This document shows, in pieces, positions 35,175 through 46,158 of a stretch of DNA of 64,000 nt. The DNA comes from Diphasiastrum complanatum. Lineage: Eukaryota > Streptophyta > Lycopodiopsida > Lycopodiales > Lycopodiaceae. Numbering within the stretch: the stretch's first letter is position 1; each line of letters opens with the position of its first letter. Where the stretch lies: NCBI GenBank assembly GCA_029204225.1, contig CM055099.1, positions 54,278,983 to 54,342,982 of the forward strand, in the 5' to 3' direction. The translations under genes were made by a program, and so were the position numbers. Below the pieces are notes generated by a model, which did not search any database, was not told the DNA's origin, and was given only the letters and a program-made list of their open reading frames with translations.

Positions 35175-38100
35175 TCAATGGGTTCATCCTTGTTGGAACC
35201 AAGTGAAAGATTGACTACTTCAAACTATTCAATTTGGAAAATGAGGATGGAGTCCATCGTGATCCTTCAAGACGTGATGGACATAGTTCTTGGCCTTGAA
35301 GAAGAACCACAAGTTCTTCAAGAGGTTCAAAAATACAAAAAGAGAGCTAGGATGGCTCTCCACTACATTAAGATGAATGCCTCTAATGAAATGTTGAGGG
35401 AGATAGGTACTTGTACAATAGCCAAAGAAGCTTGGGATTGTATCAAGACTATCTATGAGGCTAAGAATACCTCTAGGCTTCTCACTCTTAGGAATCAAAT
35501 CTTTCAAAGTAGCCAAAAGAGTGATGAGAGTGCATCTAGTTATGTTTTGGGAGTAAAAGATATTCATAGAGAACTAGCTTGTATTGGTGATTCCATCAAT
35601 CAAAATGAGCTAGTTCAAGTCATTCTCAATGGCTTGAGAAGTGAATTTGATAACCTTGTCCAATCCTATGCCATTACGGCACAAAAAGCCATTTAAAAGA
35701 TCTTCTATCAAAAGCAAGCATCCTTTGGAGTTAATCCACTCGGATGTGCATTTCTCATCAACTACAAGCAAGGGAGGAGCCACTTCTTTTGCTACTTTCA
35801 TTGACGATTACACAAGATTCACTTGGATATATCTTCTTGCTTCTAAATCTACGATGTTTGATCATTTCCTTATTTTCAAAGCTTATGTAGATAAGCAATT
35901 CCCATTCAAGATTAAAGCTCTTAGAAGTGATGGAGGTGGTGAATATATCTCCAATAAATTTGAAGATTTTTGTGAGCTTGAAGGCATTAAAAGAGAGTTT
36001 TCTTGTGCCTACTCTCCATCTCAAAATGGAGTGGCCGAGAGAAAGAATAGATCTCTATGTGAATGTGCAAAATTTATGAGAATTGAGGCATCTTTGCCCA
36101 AAGATTTTTGGGGAGAAGCCATTAATTGTGCAAATTATCTTTGCAATAGGCTCCCACATATAGCTCTTGGAGGAAAGTCACCATATGAAATCTTATTTTT
36201 GAAGAAGCCTAAGGTTGATCACCTTAGAGTTTTTGGATGCTTATGCTTTGTCCATATTCCCTTGGAAACAAGGAAGAAGGAAGATCCTAGTGCATGCAAA
36301 GGGATCATGGTTGGATACTCATCCACCAAGAAGGCATATAGAGTCTTTATACTCTCTACTTCTCAAGTTATTGAAAGTAGAGATGTTGTCTTTCATGAAG
36401 ATCAACACTCATCATTTGAAGAGGCCGAGATCAAGAAATCAATGGATGCATCATCAATTATTGATTTTGAAGACAATCATGATGTGATGGGGTCGAGATT
36501 TGAAGAAGACTCTCCTCGGATTTTTTCACCAAGAAGATCCATGAGAGATAGATCCAAGCCTAAGAGGCTCTCATATGTTGACAAAGGCAAACAAGTGGAT
36601 CTTGAACCACTAATTATGTTTTTTATGTCTCTCATGAAGAGCCAAAGAATGTACAAGAGGCACTCAATACCAAGGAGTGGTATGATGCCATGAAGCAAGA
36701 GTATGATGCATTGATCACCAACAATACTTGGGAGCTTGTGGATCCTCCATCCAACAAGCATGTGATTGGTTGCAAGTGGGTATTTCGGATCAAGTTCAAT
36801 CATGATGGCACCATCAACAAGCATAAAGCAAGATTATGTGCCAAAGGATTTGCTCAAATCCATGGTATTGATTATGAGGAGACCTTTGCACCCATTGCAA
36901 AGATGGTGAGAATAAGAATTCTTATTTCTCTTGCTTGTTTTTTCAACTAGAAGGTGTTCCAATTAGATGTATCCAATGCTTTTCTAAATGGTTATCTTGA
37001 GGAGGAGATCTATATGGAACAACCTCAAGGATTCATCAAGGATGAGTCCAAACTGTGCTTGCTCTTCAAAAGTCTTTATGGACTCAAGCAAGCACCAAGA
37101 TCATGGTATTCAAGACTTAATTCTTTTCTTATCTCACTAGGATTTACTCTTAGTGACTATGATCCTTCCATGTATCTAAAGCTTGTTGATAGCAATATTG
37201 TCATTCTTCTAATTTATGTTGATGACATTATTCTTTGTGGAAGTTGTATCAAGATAGTTGATAAAACCAAGCTAGCACTTGGATGTGAGTTTAAAATGCA
37301 AGATCTAGGAGAGATGCATTACATCCTAGGCCTAAAAATTGATTTTTATGAAAATCATGTCTTTATATGCCAATCTAGATATGCTCACTCTATGTTGAAA
37401 AAATTCCATATGGAAAATTCTAAGAACATAGATACTCCAATGGAGCAAATTGTAAAAGATCCTATAAAGGTGATGAAAGATCCTTTGAGGACATCACACT
37501 TTTTAGGAGTCTTGTAGGCTCCTTGATTTGGCTTACCATTACTAGGCTCGATCTAAGTTTTTGTGTGCACAAATTGAGTCAATTTATGCAAGATCCTAAG
37601 ATCCATCATTGGAAGATGGCCAAGAGGATTCTAAGATATCTATCTTCATCTTGTGATTATGGTCTACTCTATAAAAGTGAAGATCTATCCATTATTGGCT
37701 ACTCGGATTCGGACTTTGCAAGTGACAAGATGGATCGAAAGTCTATTAGTGCATACGCTATCTTTCTTGGAGGCAATCTAATATCTTGGCTTTCCAAAAA
37801 GCAAGATACTATATCTCTCTCTTCATGTGAGGCCAAGTACAAAGCACTCACTACAACTACCAAAGAAGTGCTTTGGATCAAGAGGTTATTAATGGAGCTA
37901 AAGTGCATCAAGGAGGATGATCTACCAATGATCAAGTGTGATAACATCTCGGCCCAAGCTCTTGCCAATAATCCCATATTTCATGCAAGAAGCAAGCACA
38001 TAGAAGTGGCACACCATTTTGTGAGAGGAAAGCTTATTGGAGGAGAAATCTATTTGGAGCATGTCAACTCGTCCTCTTGTATTGCCGATCTACTCACCAA

Positions 38101-38179
38101 TCCTTTGAGCAAAAGTGCTTTCATCAAGCATAGATCTAATCTTGGAGTTATATCAAGATCAATGCTCAAATCTTCATAG
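35175..38179 (+). pseudogene. Copia-B polyprotein: gag fused to integrase, RT, RNase H
   Basis: Gag starts SSLLEPSERLTTSNYSIWKM and continues to about 35680, then the sequence jumps into integrase (KPFKRSSIKSKHPLELIHSD). The zinc knuckle, protease and pre-integrase have been deleted. Integrase carries FIDDYTRF, LRSDGGGEYISNKF and SQNGVAERKNRS. A linker precedes RT (KWVFRIKFNHDG, DVSNAFLNGY, YVDDIILCG at about 37210) and RNase H (YSDSDFASDKMDRKS, HARSKHIEVAHHFV). Breaks: frameshift near 36620, TGG to TAG at 36948, and 1-nt loss near 37465. It is the most complete copia-B copy here and explains the truncated one at 21345. The 5' LTR and leader are missing, replaced by the inverted integrase fragment. 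Confidence 0.93.
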
Positions 38180-38197
38180 ATAATTTTTTAGGAGGAG

Positions 38198-38553
38198 TGT
38201 GAAGAGTTGAAAAAGATTATCTATGTTAGATATAGGGGTCTTATGTTTTTAACATCAAGCATCTAGGTGTAGGATGTTGATAGGAATAAATTTGGCATAG
38301 ATGGCAAATTATGCATTTCCACTTGTAATGCCACTATTGAGCCAAAATAGAGTAAGAGGCTAAACACGTGCCAATTAGAGTGTAGACAAGTGTAAAGCTT
38401 TTGTTTGATGAATTCCAAGAGGTCCAATAGGATTTAGAGGTGGAACCTTGTGAGGTCCAATAGGAAATTGAGGTGTGCTTGAATATAGTCCAAAAGAATT
38501 AAGAGGTGCATGGATCAATGGTCCAATAGGATCAAGAGGTGACACCTTAGGAG
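38198..38553 (+). mobile_element. Partial 3' LTR of copia-B with internal deletion
   Basis: It starts TGTGAAGAGTTG after the purine tract TTTTTTAGGAGGAG and follows the solo LTR at 10156 for about 340 bp. At GGTGACACC it skips to the CACCTTAGGAG found near the normal LTR end, so about 330 bp are missing, with GACA/CACC-type microhomology at the join. Gypsy-related sequence follows. Confidence 0.85.
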
Positions 38554-39483
38554 TGTGAAAAAAGTACAAAAAGGACCAAGAGTGGATCCTAATAGGACCG
38601 TTGCCGCTTTTTAAGTATTTTTCTACCTAGCTTCTTCTCCTTTTTTTCTTTTATTTCTTGCTTCCGTGTTGTATGTTTGCTTGTGTGCTTATCTCTATCT
38701 ACCAACAAACAGCACGCGTCGTCTCTCCAGGTCCTATACGAGATGCGGAGCAACTTCTCAAACCGGGGGGGAAGCAACAAAAGAGTCAACCTGGGCATTT
38801 TCTTCAAAAGAAGTGACCCAAGTGAATTTTTTCACAACCAAACAGGTATATCAGAATTCGCTAGTCTGTCTGTAGACCTAATAGACCCTGACCTTTCATT
38901 TTATCACCTCCACAAATTCTAATCATAGTCAAATTTTGAGAAAACAACTTGTTATACTGTCAAAATCCCTTATTTCTCATCAAAATCTTTGTCCTAGAAT
39001 TCGTCGACTTCACTGAGGCTAGATCTCATTAAGATCGGTCCTTCAACAGCTCCGCGAAATTCTATCTCACAGATTTTGCCTGTTTACTGACAGAACATCA
39101 CATTTTTCTCTATATTCCCTATTTGCCAGTCAAACCTCTCTGCTAGAATTCGCCATTAAGCCTAAGAATTCGTCCTCACAGAGCACGATTTCCCTGTATT
39201 ATCCACGAATTTTGAAATTCCAAAAAAATTCAAAAATCACTATTCTGACATTCAGAAGACTTGTTCAGAATTCACGAGTATTACAGTTAGATTTATCTGC
39301 CTCTCCACAATTTCTCAACCTGTCCGCGAATTCTATAACAATCAGAAAGACCAATTTTTGTCCTACACTATCCATTCTGCAAGCAAACTGCCCTTTTTGC
39401 CAAGTACAGTCCTGCCCTGCTCATCTGTATTCTGCTTCATGTCTCGTGACTGTGCTGAATCTTCTAATCTGACTCCTCCATGA
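38554..39483 (+). other. Gypsy 5' leader remnant; 5' LTR absent
   Basis: No LTR matching 49301-50111 is found upstream of gag. GGACCGTTGCCGC at 38595-38607 resembles a damaged tRNA-Asp-type primer site common in plant gypsy elements, which would place the lost LTR just upstream. The leader holds six GAATTC hexamers between 38854 and 39333, often followed by TCTCAC or TCACAG phrases, like the spacer before the third ORF. Confidence 0.5.
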
Positions 39484-40785
39484 ATGGAACGGAGAATTTC
39501 ACGTATCGATGCACCAAAGTACGATGGCGAATCTGACCCAGTCCGATTTCTCCAAGACTTTGATAATGCATGCCGTTTTTATGGAGATACCTCTGAAACT
39601 GAAAAGCTTCGCCTATTTCCCATGGTACTCTATGGCACCGCCAAGGAGTGGTACTTGAATCTCGAAACTCCTGATCTTGCTTCTTGGACCACCCTCAAGG
39701 ACGCTCTCATCAAGCATTTCAAACCATCCAAACTGACTCAGAACTCGTTCATTCAAATTACTCATATCAAGATGTGTCGCAAAAAGTCTGTTCGAAACTA
39801 CATTGAGCGTTTTAAACGTCTCAAAGTAGAATGTGTTGATGAAAATATCACTGAACGAATGGCCATAAAACTATTTTTAGTTGGATTGCCTAAAAACATC
39901 CGTCGTGAACTCAAACCAGTTGACCTTTATGATCAACTTAACGATGTGATGACCGATGCTATCCATGAAGAAGACGAAGGCTTTGACCATCGTGAAAAGA
40001 AATCTAAGAATCTGGATCGTCCTAATCACCCGAAGTCTGATAATATTGCTCAGTCTTCTGAACTTCTACATCAAATGAAAACCTGGCAAAAAGCTCAATA
40101 ATCTCATATGGATAAACTCACTGTCGATTTCCAAACCGCCATGAAACAGATTGCTGAGAAATCTTTTCCAGCAAGAGAAAATGTCTGGTGTCCAATCTGC
40201 TCACAGCATCACACTACTAATGAATGTCCTCAACTGCAAAATCATTTCCTAGTAGCCACCAGACCCAGCGTTTATCGAGCTTACCGCCCCTATCCACCAC
40301 AACAACTTGTGCCATGACCAGGGGTTTACCAACCACAACCACCTGCACCAAATCAATACCCATCCCCACATCAACAGTTTGTTGTTAACCAACCTGCCCC
40401 ACAAAACGTTGTCCATTATCTTGATCCGAATACTATCAATCCAGCCACCTACTATGTGGAAGACAATACTCAACCGCAGTACTCTACTGAAACAGTTGTT
40501 TATTATATCTATGATTCTAATGCTCAAGCATTGGATCCCAATGCCCAAGCTGTCTTTGTCGCACATCAACTACCCGCAATATGAGGATGTTTTATCTGTG
40601 CAGGTAAACATCCTAGTATTCGCTGCCCAGATAAACTTCATTTCTCTTCATTTTGTGAAAATTGTGGTATTGAACATCACGTGAAGAACTGCCTATCCCG
40701 ATCCAAACCTACTACTCCAGTCTGTTCAGTGCAAGTAGAAACTTTACCAGTTGAAACTCATCCTGCTTGGGTCTTGACTTGACCC
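39484..40785 (+). pseudogene. Gypsy gag with three zinc knuckles
   Basis: This is the structural protein of a Ty3/gypsy element. It opens MERRISRIDAPKYDGESDPV, with the capsid retrotransposon-gag core (AKEWYLNLETPDLASW, LIKHFKP, NYIERFKRLK, KLFLVGLPKNIRRELK). A Pro/Gln/Tyr-rich linker follows. Three knuckles share the uncommon spacing CX2CX3HX4C: CPICSQHHTTNEC (from 40189), CFICAGKHPSIRC (from 40589) and CENCGIEHHVKNC (from 40654). Four in-frame stops interrupt it, three of them TGA (about 40315, 40582, 40780) and one TAA (40099). The TGAs would be CGA-to-TGA decay. The chosen start is the Met at 39484; an overlapping ATG at 39480 is out of frame. Confidence 0.9.
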
Positions 40786-41149
40786 AAACCCAATGCCAAG
40801 CCCCTACATTTGCACCTAGCAAAACTCAACCGCAGGCTGTTCCTCCAAGTGATGATTCAACCCCGATAGTTTATCCTCACCAATTGAAGAAATTCGGCTG
40901 CATCATGAGTATCGCCAGCAAATCCGTAATGCCGACCAACAATCTTCCTCTTCCCATAAAGTATCTCACAAGTCCTTTGAAAGCAAAACCCTTGAAGGTA
41001 CCAAAGTTTGGGAAGATCTACTACAAGCCAATGCCACTCTTCCCTTCCATGTCCCCTGGAAGCATGCTGGCCAGTGGAAACAACAGATCCAATCCAATAC
41101 CACCACCACTAAAATGCCCTTACATCTAACCAATCCACTCAGCGAATGA

Positions 41150-41650
41150 GGCAACATCAAAATCCCAGCTATTCATCATCAATCCCGTGAAGTTTTAGCA
41201 GTACTCGATGGAGGTTCCGGGGTTAATATCATTTCCACATCCCTCATGATGGAATGGAATTTGAGAGACAAGCTAGCCAAACCTACTTGTCAGCTTCGAA
41301 TGGCTGATCAAAGTGTGGTCCGACCTACCGGTTTCCTTCTGCATGTGCTAATCAACCTAGAAGGTCTCAAATTTTTTGTTGACCTTGTAGTACTTGATAT
41401 TCCCAATAATGCCTATTCTTATGAGTTTCTACTTGGTCATCCGTGGCTCACCAATGCACGAGTCGTTCATGACTGGAACAAAGGCCGAGTCACTTTTGGT
41501 AATCGTGACAATTCTGTCACAATTGACTCAACGGGTAAACTCAAACTTGTACGCATACATGACGAGGGATCCTCAACACCAACTCAGTATTTGAGCCATA
41601 CTAGTCCAGCCACAAAAAATGTCATTATGTTAAATCTACTGATATCATAA
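41150..41650 (+). pseudogene. Gypsy aspartic protease domain
   Basis: After a degenerate stretch the frame reads VLAVLDGGSGVNIISTSLM (about 41200), the protease active-site loop with DGG in place of the usual DTG/DSG. It continues through RPTGFLLHVLINLEGLKFFV to FLLGHPWLTNARVVHDW and TFGN, which are conserved in plant gypsy proteases. The domain processes the Gag-Pol polyprotein. A TGA at about 41148 separates it from gag. Confidence 0.85.
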
Positions 41651-42261
41651 ACTGGAGTCACAGTCTAGCTACCATTGATTGTGTGAATGCCGATTACTGT
41701 GCTCAACATCAGGATAATTGTACCTCTCCACACCCAATCGATCATGACAATTACCTGACTTGGATACACCCATCATCAATATCAATTTTCTTGATATTCT
41801 TTCACACCATGATGAGCTGCTAAATGTTGCATGGCTACCTACTAATGAATCAGATAATTTTTTCATTGATCACGAGAACGTCTTACAAATTCAGAATTGC
41901 CCAGAAGATATGGACATTTCTGATATCCGGATTCTCAACTATATGGAAGCACTTCCCCCGAAGACCTATCCGCAACATGCTTCCAAGGTGGAATCCGTTG
42001 CCAGGGTTGCAAGTGAAAAACCTGAGACAAAATTCTACCGTCCCAAATGCCCACACTATCCATGGGATTTCTGTGAGGAGAAGACTCTTTCAAATTAATG
42101 ACGAGATCCTCCATGACATACCAATTGTCTCTCCACCACCAAAACCTCAACCACGTGGTCATACTATGAAAGAGAAAATGAAAAAACCACTTCAAATTCA
42201 ACCGTCGGGTGACCTCACAACTGTTCAAGAAGTTTCCGAGATTGCCTCTAGCTTATTTGCT
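41651..42261 (+). pseudogene. Gypsy protease-RT linker
   Basis: Acidic, poorly conserved linker coding in two frames (41760-42095, then about 42096-42261 after a frameshift near 42095). There are no catalytic motifs. It ends IASSLFA at the start of the intron-like insert. Confidence 0.6.
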
Positions 42262-42445
42262 GTAATTTTTACATGGTATCAGAGCCTAAAGGCTGAAATG
42301 AGCTAAATTCTTGGTTTTCATTCAATTTGATCACAATTTTTGATCTAAATCTTGTGTAGATTGGATCTTAGCATCTAGTATTGATTCTAGAACTCAAAGT
42401 GAGTCAAATACATTGGAGATTGGTGTTGTGTGACTTCATTTTCAG
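42262..42445 (+). other. 184-bp intron-like insert with a copia primer-binding site
   Basis: The segment starts GTAATTTTT and ends CTTCATTTTCAG. Removing it joins GCT and GTG codons in phase (SSLFA then VFRCLKPEAK). Within it, TGGTATCAGAGCC at about 42274 is a perfect copia initiator-Met PBS preceded by ACA, as at an LTR end. It therefore looks like a copia LTR-end/leader piece that can be read as a GT-AG intron. Confidence 0.6.
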
Positions 42446-44133
42446 GTGTTTAGGTGTCTAAAACCAGAGGCAAAGTTGAATTCAATTCACATTACCAAGA
42501 TAGCAACATCCATCCCCGAAAAAGCACCATCTCGGCAAGATAAAGGCAAGGCCCCCCTCAAATCTCTAGCCCATGATGTTCCTGCATACTTTAAGGTTAC
42601 GATTGAGGATGTCACAATCAAATTACCCCAAGCTCAACGTGAGCCCACTGGTAATTCACCCTACAAAGGCCCTGCACAAACCATAACCCTTTCCCTGAGT
42701 GAGCCAAATGAAATCAACGAATATCTTGTCCACATCGGAGCTCATCTCAATCGCGAACAACGAAGACGGCTTGAAAAGCTCCTGCAAAAATATCGACATA
42801 TCTTTGCCTGGACCTATAAAGACATGAAAGGCATCTCACCCCAAGTAGTTGTGCATCATATCCCACTTAAACCGGGTGCGAGGCCCACTGCGAGTCGTCC
42901 GTACAGATGCAATCCCATCTATAAGGCCAAGATCAAAGAAGAATTACAACGCCTTTTAGATGCGGGATTTATATATGAAATTGAGCATACTGAGTGGGTC
43001 TCCCCAATTGTCATCGTCCCCAAGAAAAATGGAAAACTCCGGATCTGTGTCGATTTTAAGAAACTTAACGCCATCATTGAACGTGATCATTTTCCATTAC
43101 CTTTCGGAGAATCCATCTTAGAAAATCTAGCAGGAGATGAGGCTTACTCCTTCTTAGATGGCTTTAGCGGATATAATATGATCCAAATCGCTGAAGAAGA
43201 TCAACACAAAACTGCCTTTGCCACAGAATGGGGAACCTTCTGTTGGAAAGTCATGCCTTTTGGGCTCTGCAATGCTCCTAGCACCTTCCAACGTGTTATG
43301 CAAGCGGCCTTTTCTCAGCAGATGGGCGATACCTTAGAAGTTTACTTGGACGATTTAGGAGCACATTCCGAAAAAATACGTCATCTGTCTGTGCTCGAAA
43401 TTTTTTTATCCAATGTCAACGCTTCGGTATCTCTCTTAATCCTGAAAAATGCCAGATTTGGGTAACCTATGGTATTGTGCTAGGACATATTATCTCACGA
43501 AATGGCATTGCCACTGACCCTGAAAAGATCCTTATCATTCAAAATCTACCGGAACTGCGTACAATACATGAAGTTTACTCCTTCCTTGGCCACGCCAACT
43601 ATTATCGGTGCTTTATTTTCGATTTCGCTAACAAAGCACGCTTAATCTACAAAGTAGTTGTAGTTCCCAAATGGGCGGATGAACAATGCATCGCCTTCAA
43701 TCAACTCAAAGAAGCCCTTACCAAAGCACCCATCCTCCGGGCCCCTGATTATTCTAAAGAATTCCATGTGCATACCGATGCATCCAAGTATGCCATTGGA
43801 GCAGTGCTCACCCAACCGGGAGAATTAAAAAAAGATTACCCAATTCGTTTTCTTAGTCGACAATTGATACCTGCTGAAGTCAATCATACCACTACCGAAC
43901 GCAAAACCTTGGCAATGGTATATGCGGTTCAGAAGTTTCGCCATTATCTTCTAGGAAAAATCTTTGCGTTCTTCACTGATCATCAAGCACTATTGTATCT
44001 CATCAACAAGACCTGCACCACATGTCATATTACTAGATGGATCCTATTATTGAGAGAATTTGAGTTTAGGATCATGGTTCGTAAGGGAGTTCAGCATTTT
44101 TTAGCAGATCATCTATCCCGAATCCCTAACCCC
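42446..44133 (+). pseudogene. Gypsy reverse transcriptase and RNase H
   Basis: RT motifs: RHIFAWTYKDMKGISPQVV, KKNGKLRICVDFKKLN, FLDGFSGYNMIQIAEEDQ, FCWKVMPFGLCNAPSTFQRV and the catalytic YLDD (about 43345). A 1-nt shift in a T run near 43405 moves the frame; the thumb and connection (GHIISRNGIATDPEKI, SFLGHANYYRCFI) then lead to RNase H (HVHTDASKYAIGAVL, YPIRFLSRQL, TTERKTLAMVYAVQKFRHYL, FTDHQALLYL). The domain ends LADHLSRIPNP. The motifs are of the plant Tat/Athila-like non-chromoviral type in style; that lineage call is inference. Confidence 0.92.
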
Positions 44134-44136
44134 TAA

Positions 44137-45482
44137 CCTTTCTACCCCTGATCAAGGCGTCAATGATGATTTACCAGATGCAATCCTTTTCCAAGTTGAC
44201 TCTACACCTGTATGGGCCAAGGAAATTACCGAATATTTAACTTCAGGACAGATGGATCTTTCCTTCTCTAAACCCGAACAACGAGCGTTGGTCCTCAAAA
44301 CTAAACCTTATACGTTAATTGCAGGACAACTCTACAAGCAAGGGTTAGATGGAATTATCTGACAATGTCTTACTGAAGGAGAAAATACCCTCTGTAATTT
44401 CCCTCACTCGTGAAGGTATTGGTGCCGGCCATTTGTCTTCTGAAACAACTGCTAAGAAAATCTTCTTGGCTGGTTTCTGGTGGCCAACACTCTTCAAGGA
44501 TACGCACAATTACACTAAGGCTTGTGATGTCTGCCAACGCACAAAACGCTTTCAAAAAATAGACTACATGCCTTTACACCCTGTGACCATTGATTAAACT
44601 TTACAGAAATGAGAAATTGATTATGTCGAACCTATTAGTCCTGCTGCTCGACACACACAATCTCGTTACATCATAGTAGCTACGGACTACTGCACCAAAT
44701 GGGCTGAAGCAAGAGCTGTTCACAATGTTGACGCTCGTTCCACCGCCAAATTTCTCTATGAAACAGGTTATAGTTCGGTTCTGATGTCCTCTAGAGCTTA
44801 TCAATGATAGGGGTACACATTTTCTTAACTCTGTCATAGTAGACCTTCTTTCCAAATTTTTTGTGGTACATCGCAAAAGTTCCCCATACTATCCACGCTG
44901 CAATGGCCAGGTAGAATCCACCAACAAAATCCTATGTGGCATTCTCACCAAAACCATCGAATCCAGCCGATCTGATTGGGAACTCAAACTCCATGCTGCT
45001 CTCTGGGCTTATCGCACTACCCTGAAACGAGCTACAGGCTTAACCCCCTTCCAGCTCACATATGGTCGAGAAGCCATTATGCCTGTGGAATTCCATATTC
45101 CCTCCCTTCGAGTAGCCTACAACCTTGAGCTCGATACTCCTGAGAATCTAGCAATAGGTTATTCCATCTTGAGCAACTCTGTGAAACACGACGGATCAGC
45201 ATCCATGCTCAACAAGTCCACAAACGATGACAAAAATCATGGCATGATCGATCATTGAAACTTAGAGATTTCTAGGTGGGCGATAAGGTCTTGCCATACC
45301 AGGCCAAAGCCTTCAAAGGCAAACTGCAATTTTTGGGCCAAGGACCTTACGTCATAAAAGAAATCTTTGCCTCTGGATATGTCCAACTCCAAACCCTTCA
45401 AGGCGATGTCCTCGACACTGTGGTCAATGGGAGTCGACTGAGAAAGTACAACGAACCCTGCTTTTATCTTGATATGTATTAG
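44137..45482 (+). pseudogene. Gypsy integrase, no chromodomain
   Basis: The zinc-binding segment is complete (REGIGAGHLSSETTAKKIF then ACDVCQRTKR). The core shows IIVATDYCTKWAEA, LINDRGTHF and NGQVESTNKIL, which carry the expected D, D and E. The C-terminal part (AYRTTLKRATGLTPFQLTYG, then MGDKVLPYQAKAFKGKLQFL) ends NEPCFYLDMY. No chromodomain follows. Breaks: TAA at 44136, TGA near 44362, TAA near 44595, and several shifts up to 44860. In intact elements integrase inserts the cDNA into the genome. Confidence 0.9.
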
Positions 45483-46158
45483 CTGCTTTTTCTCTACTGT
45501 TTATTTCTTCTTCTCTCTTTTTCTTGTTTGTATGCCATTTCGACAACATTTTTTGCTGTGATTTGTTAGTCCACCCATCAAGATACTATCAGATCAGGTA
45601 TACCAATAGTCTTCTCTGAGAAAACCACAAAAGTCATTAGTTTCAGACAAAATGTTTTCACAGCATCTCAGATAGAATTCGCCTGACCCCTTTCTCACAG
45701 AAAATGATTCATATTTGGCCTCCGCGAATTCTGTCTCAGAAGAAAAATGTCAAAAAATCGAAAAATGGATTTTTCTTCATCAGATATCCATCCTCAGAAT
45801 TCGTAGACAATTTGCTAGAGCTCAAATTGATCCTCACGATTTCTCTATTACATCCGTGAATTCTGATCAGATACATTTTTGCACTATCAGACGTTTTCTC
45901 TCTTTTGGCAAACAAAAATCACTTACAGAAATTTGCGGGCGCTCAGAATGATGCCTCAAAATTTGCGATCATCAATACCAAATCGTGGACACTGAGGACG
46001 ATTTCTGGGTGAAGTTGCGAATTCCTGTCCAAAAAAGTCTATATATAGGTCTCCACCCTCTCTCCACAAGTTCATTTTAGATTGCTGCTCTCGAGTTCAT
46101 GCCAAATTATTTTTCAAAATTTTCAAAATTCTCAGAGCAATCTAAAATCACTGTTGCC
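45483..46158 (+). promoter_or_regulatory. Spacer before gypsy ORF3 with TATA-like box and hairpin
   Basis: No coding is seen. GAATTC occurs five times (45675, 45726, 45797, 45858, 46019), as in the gag leader. TATATATAGG lies at 46040-46049. About 30 bp downstream an inverted repeat has 13-bp arms ATTTTAGATTGCT (46074-46086) and AGCAATCTAAAAT (46136-46148). The next ATG (46159) has the context GCCATGG. This is what a small promoter plus structured leader would look like; activity is not shown. Confidence 0.5.
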
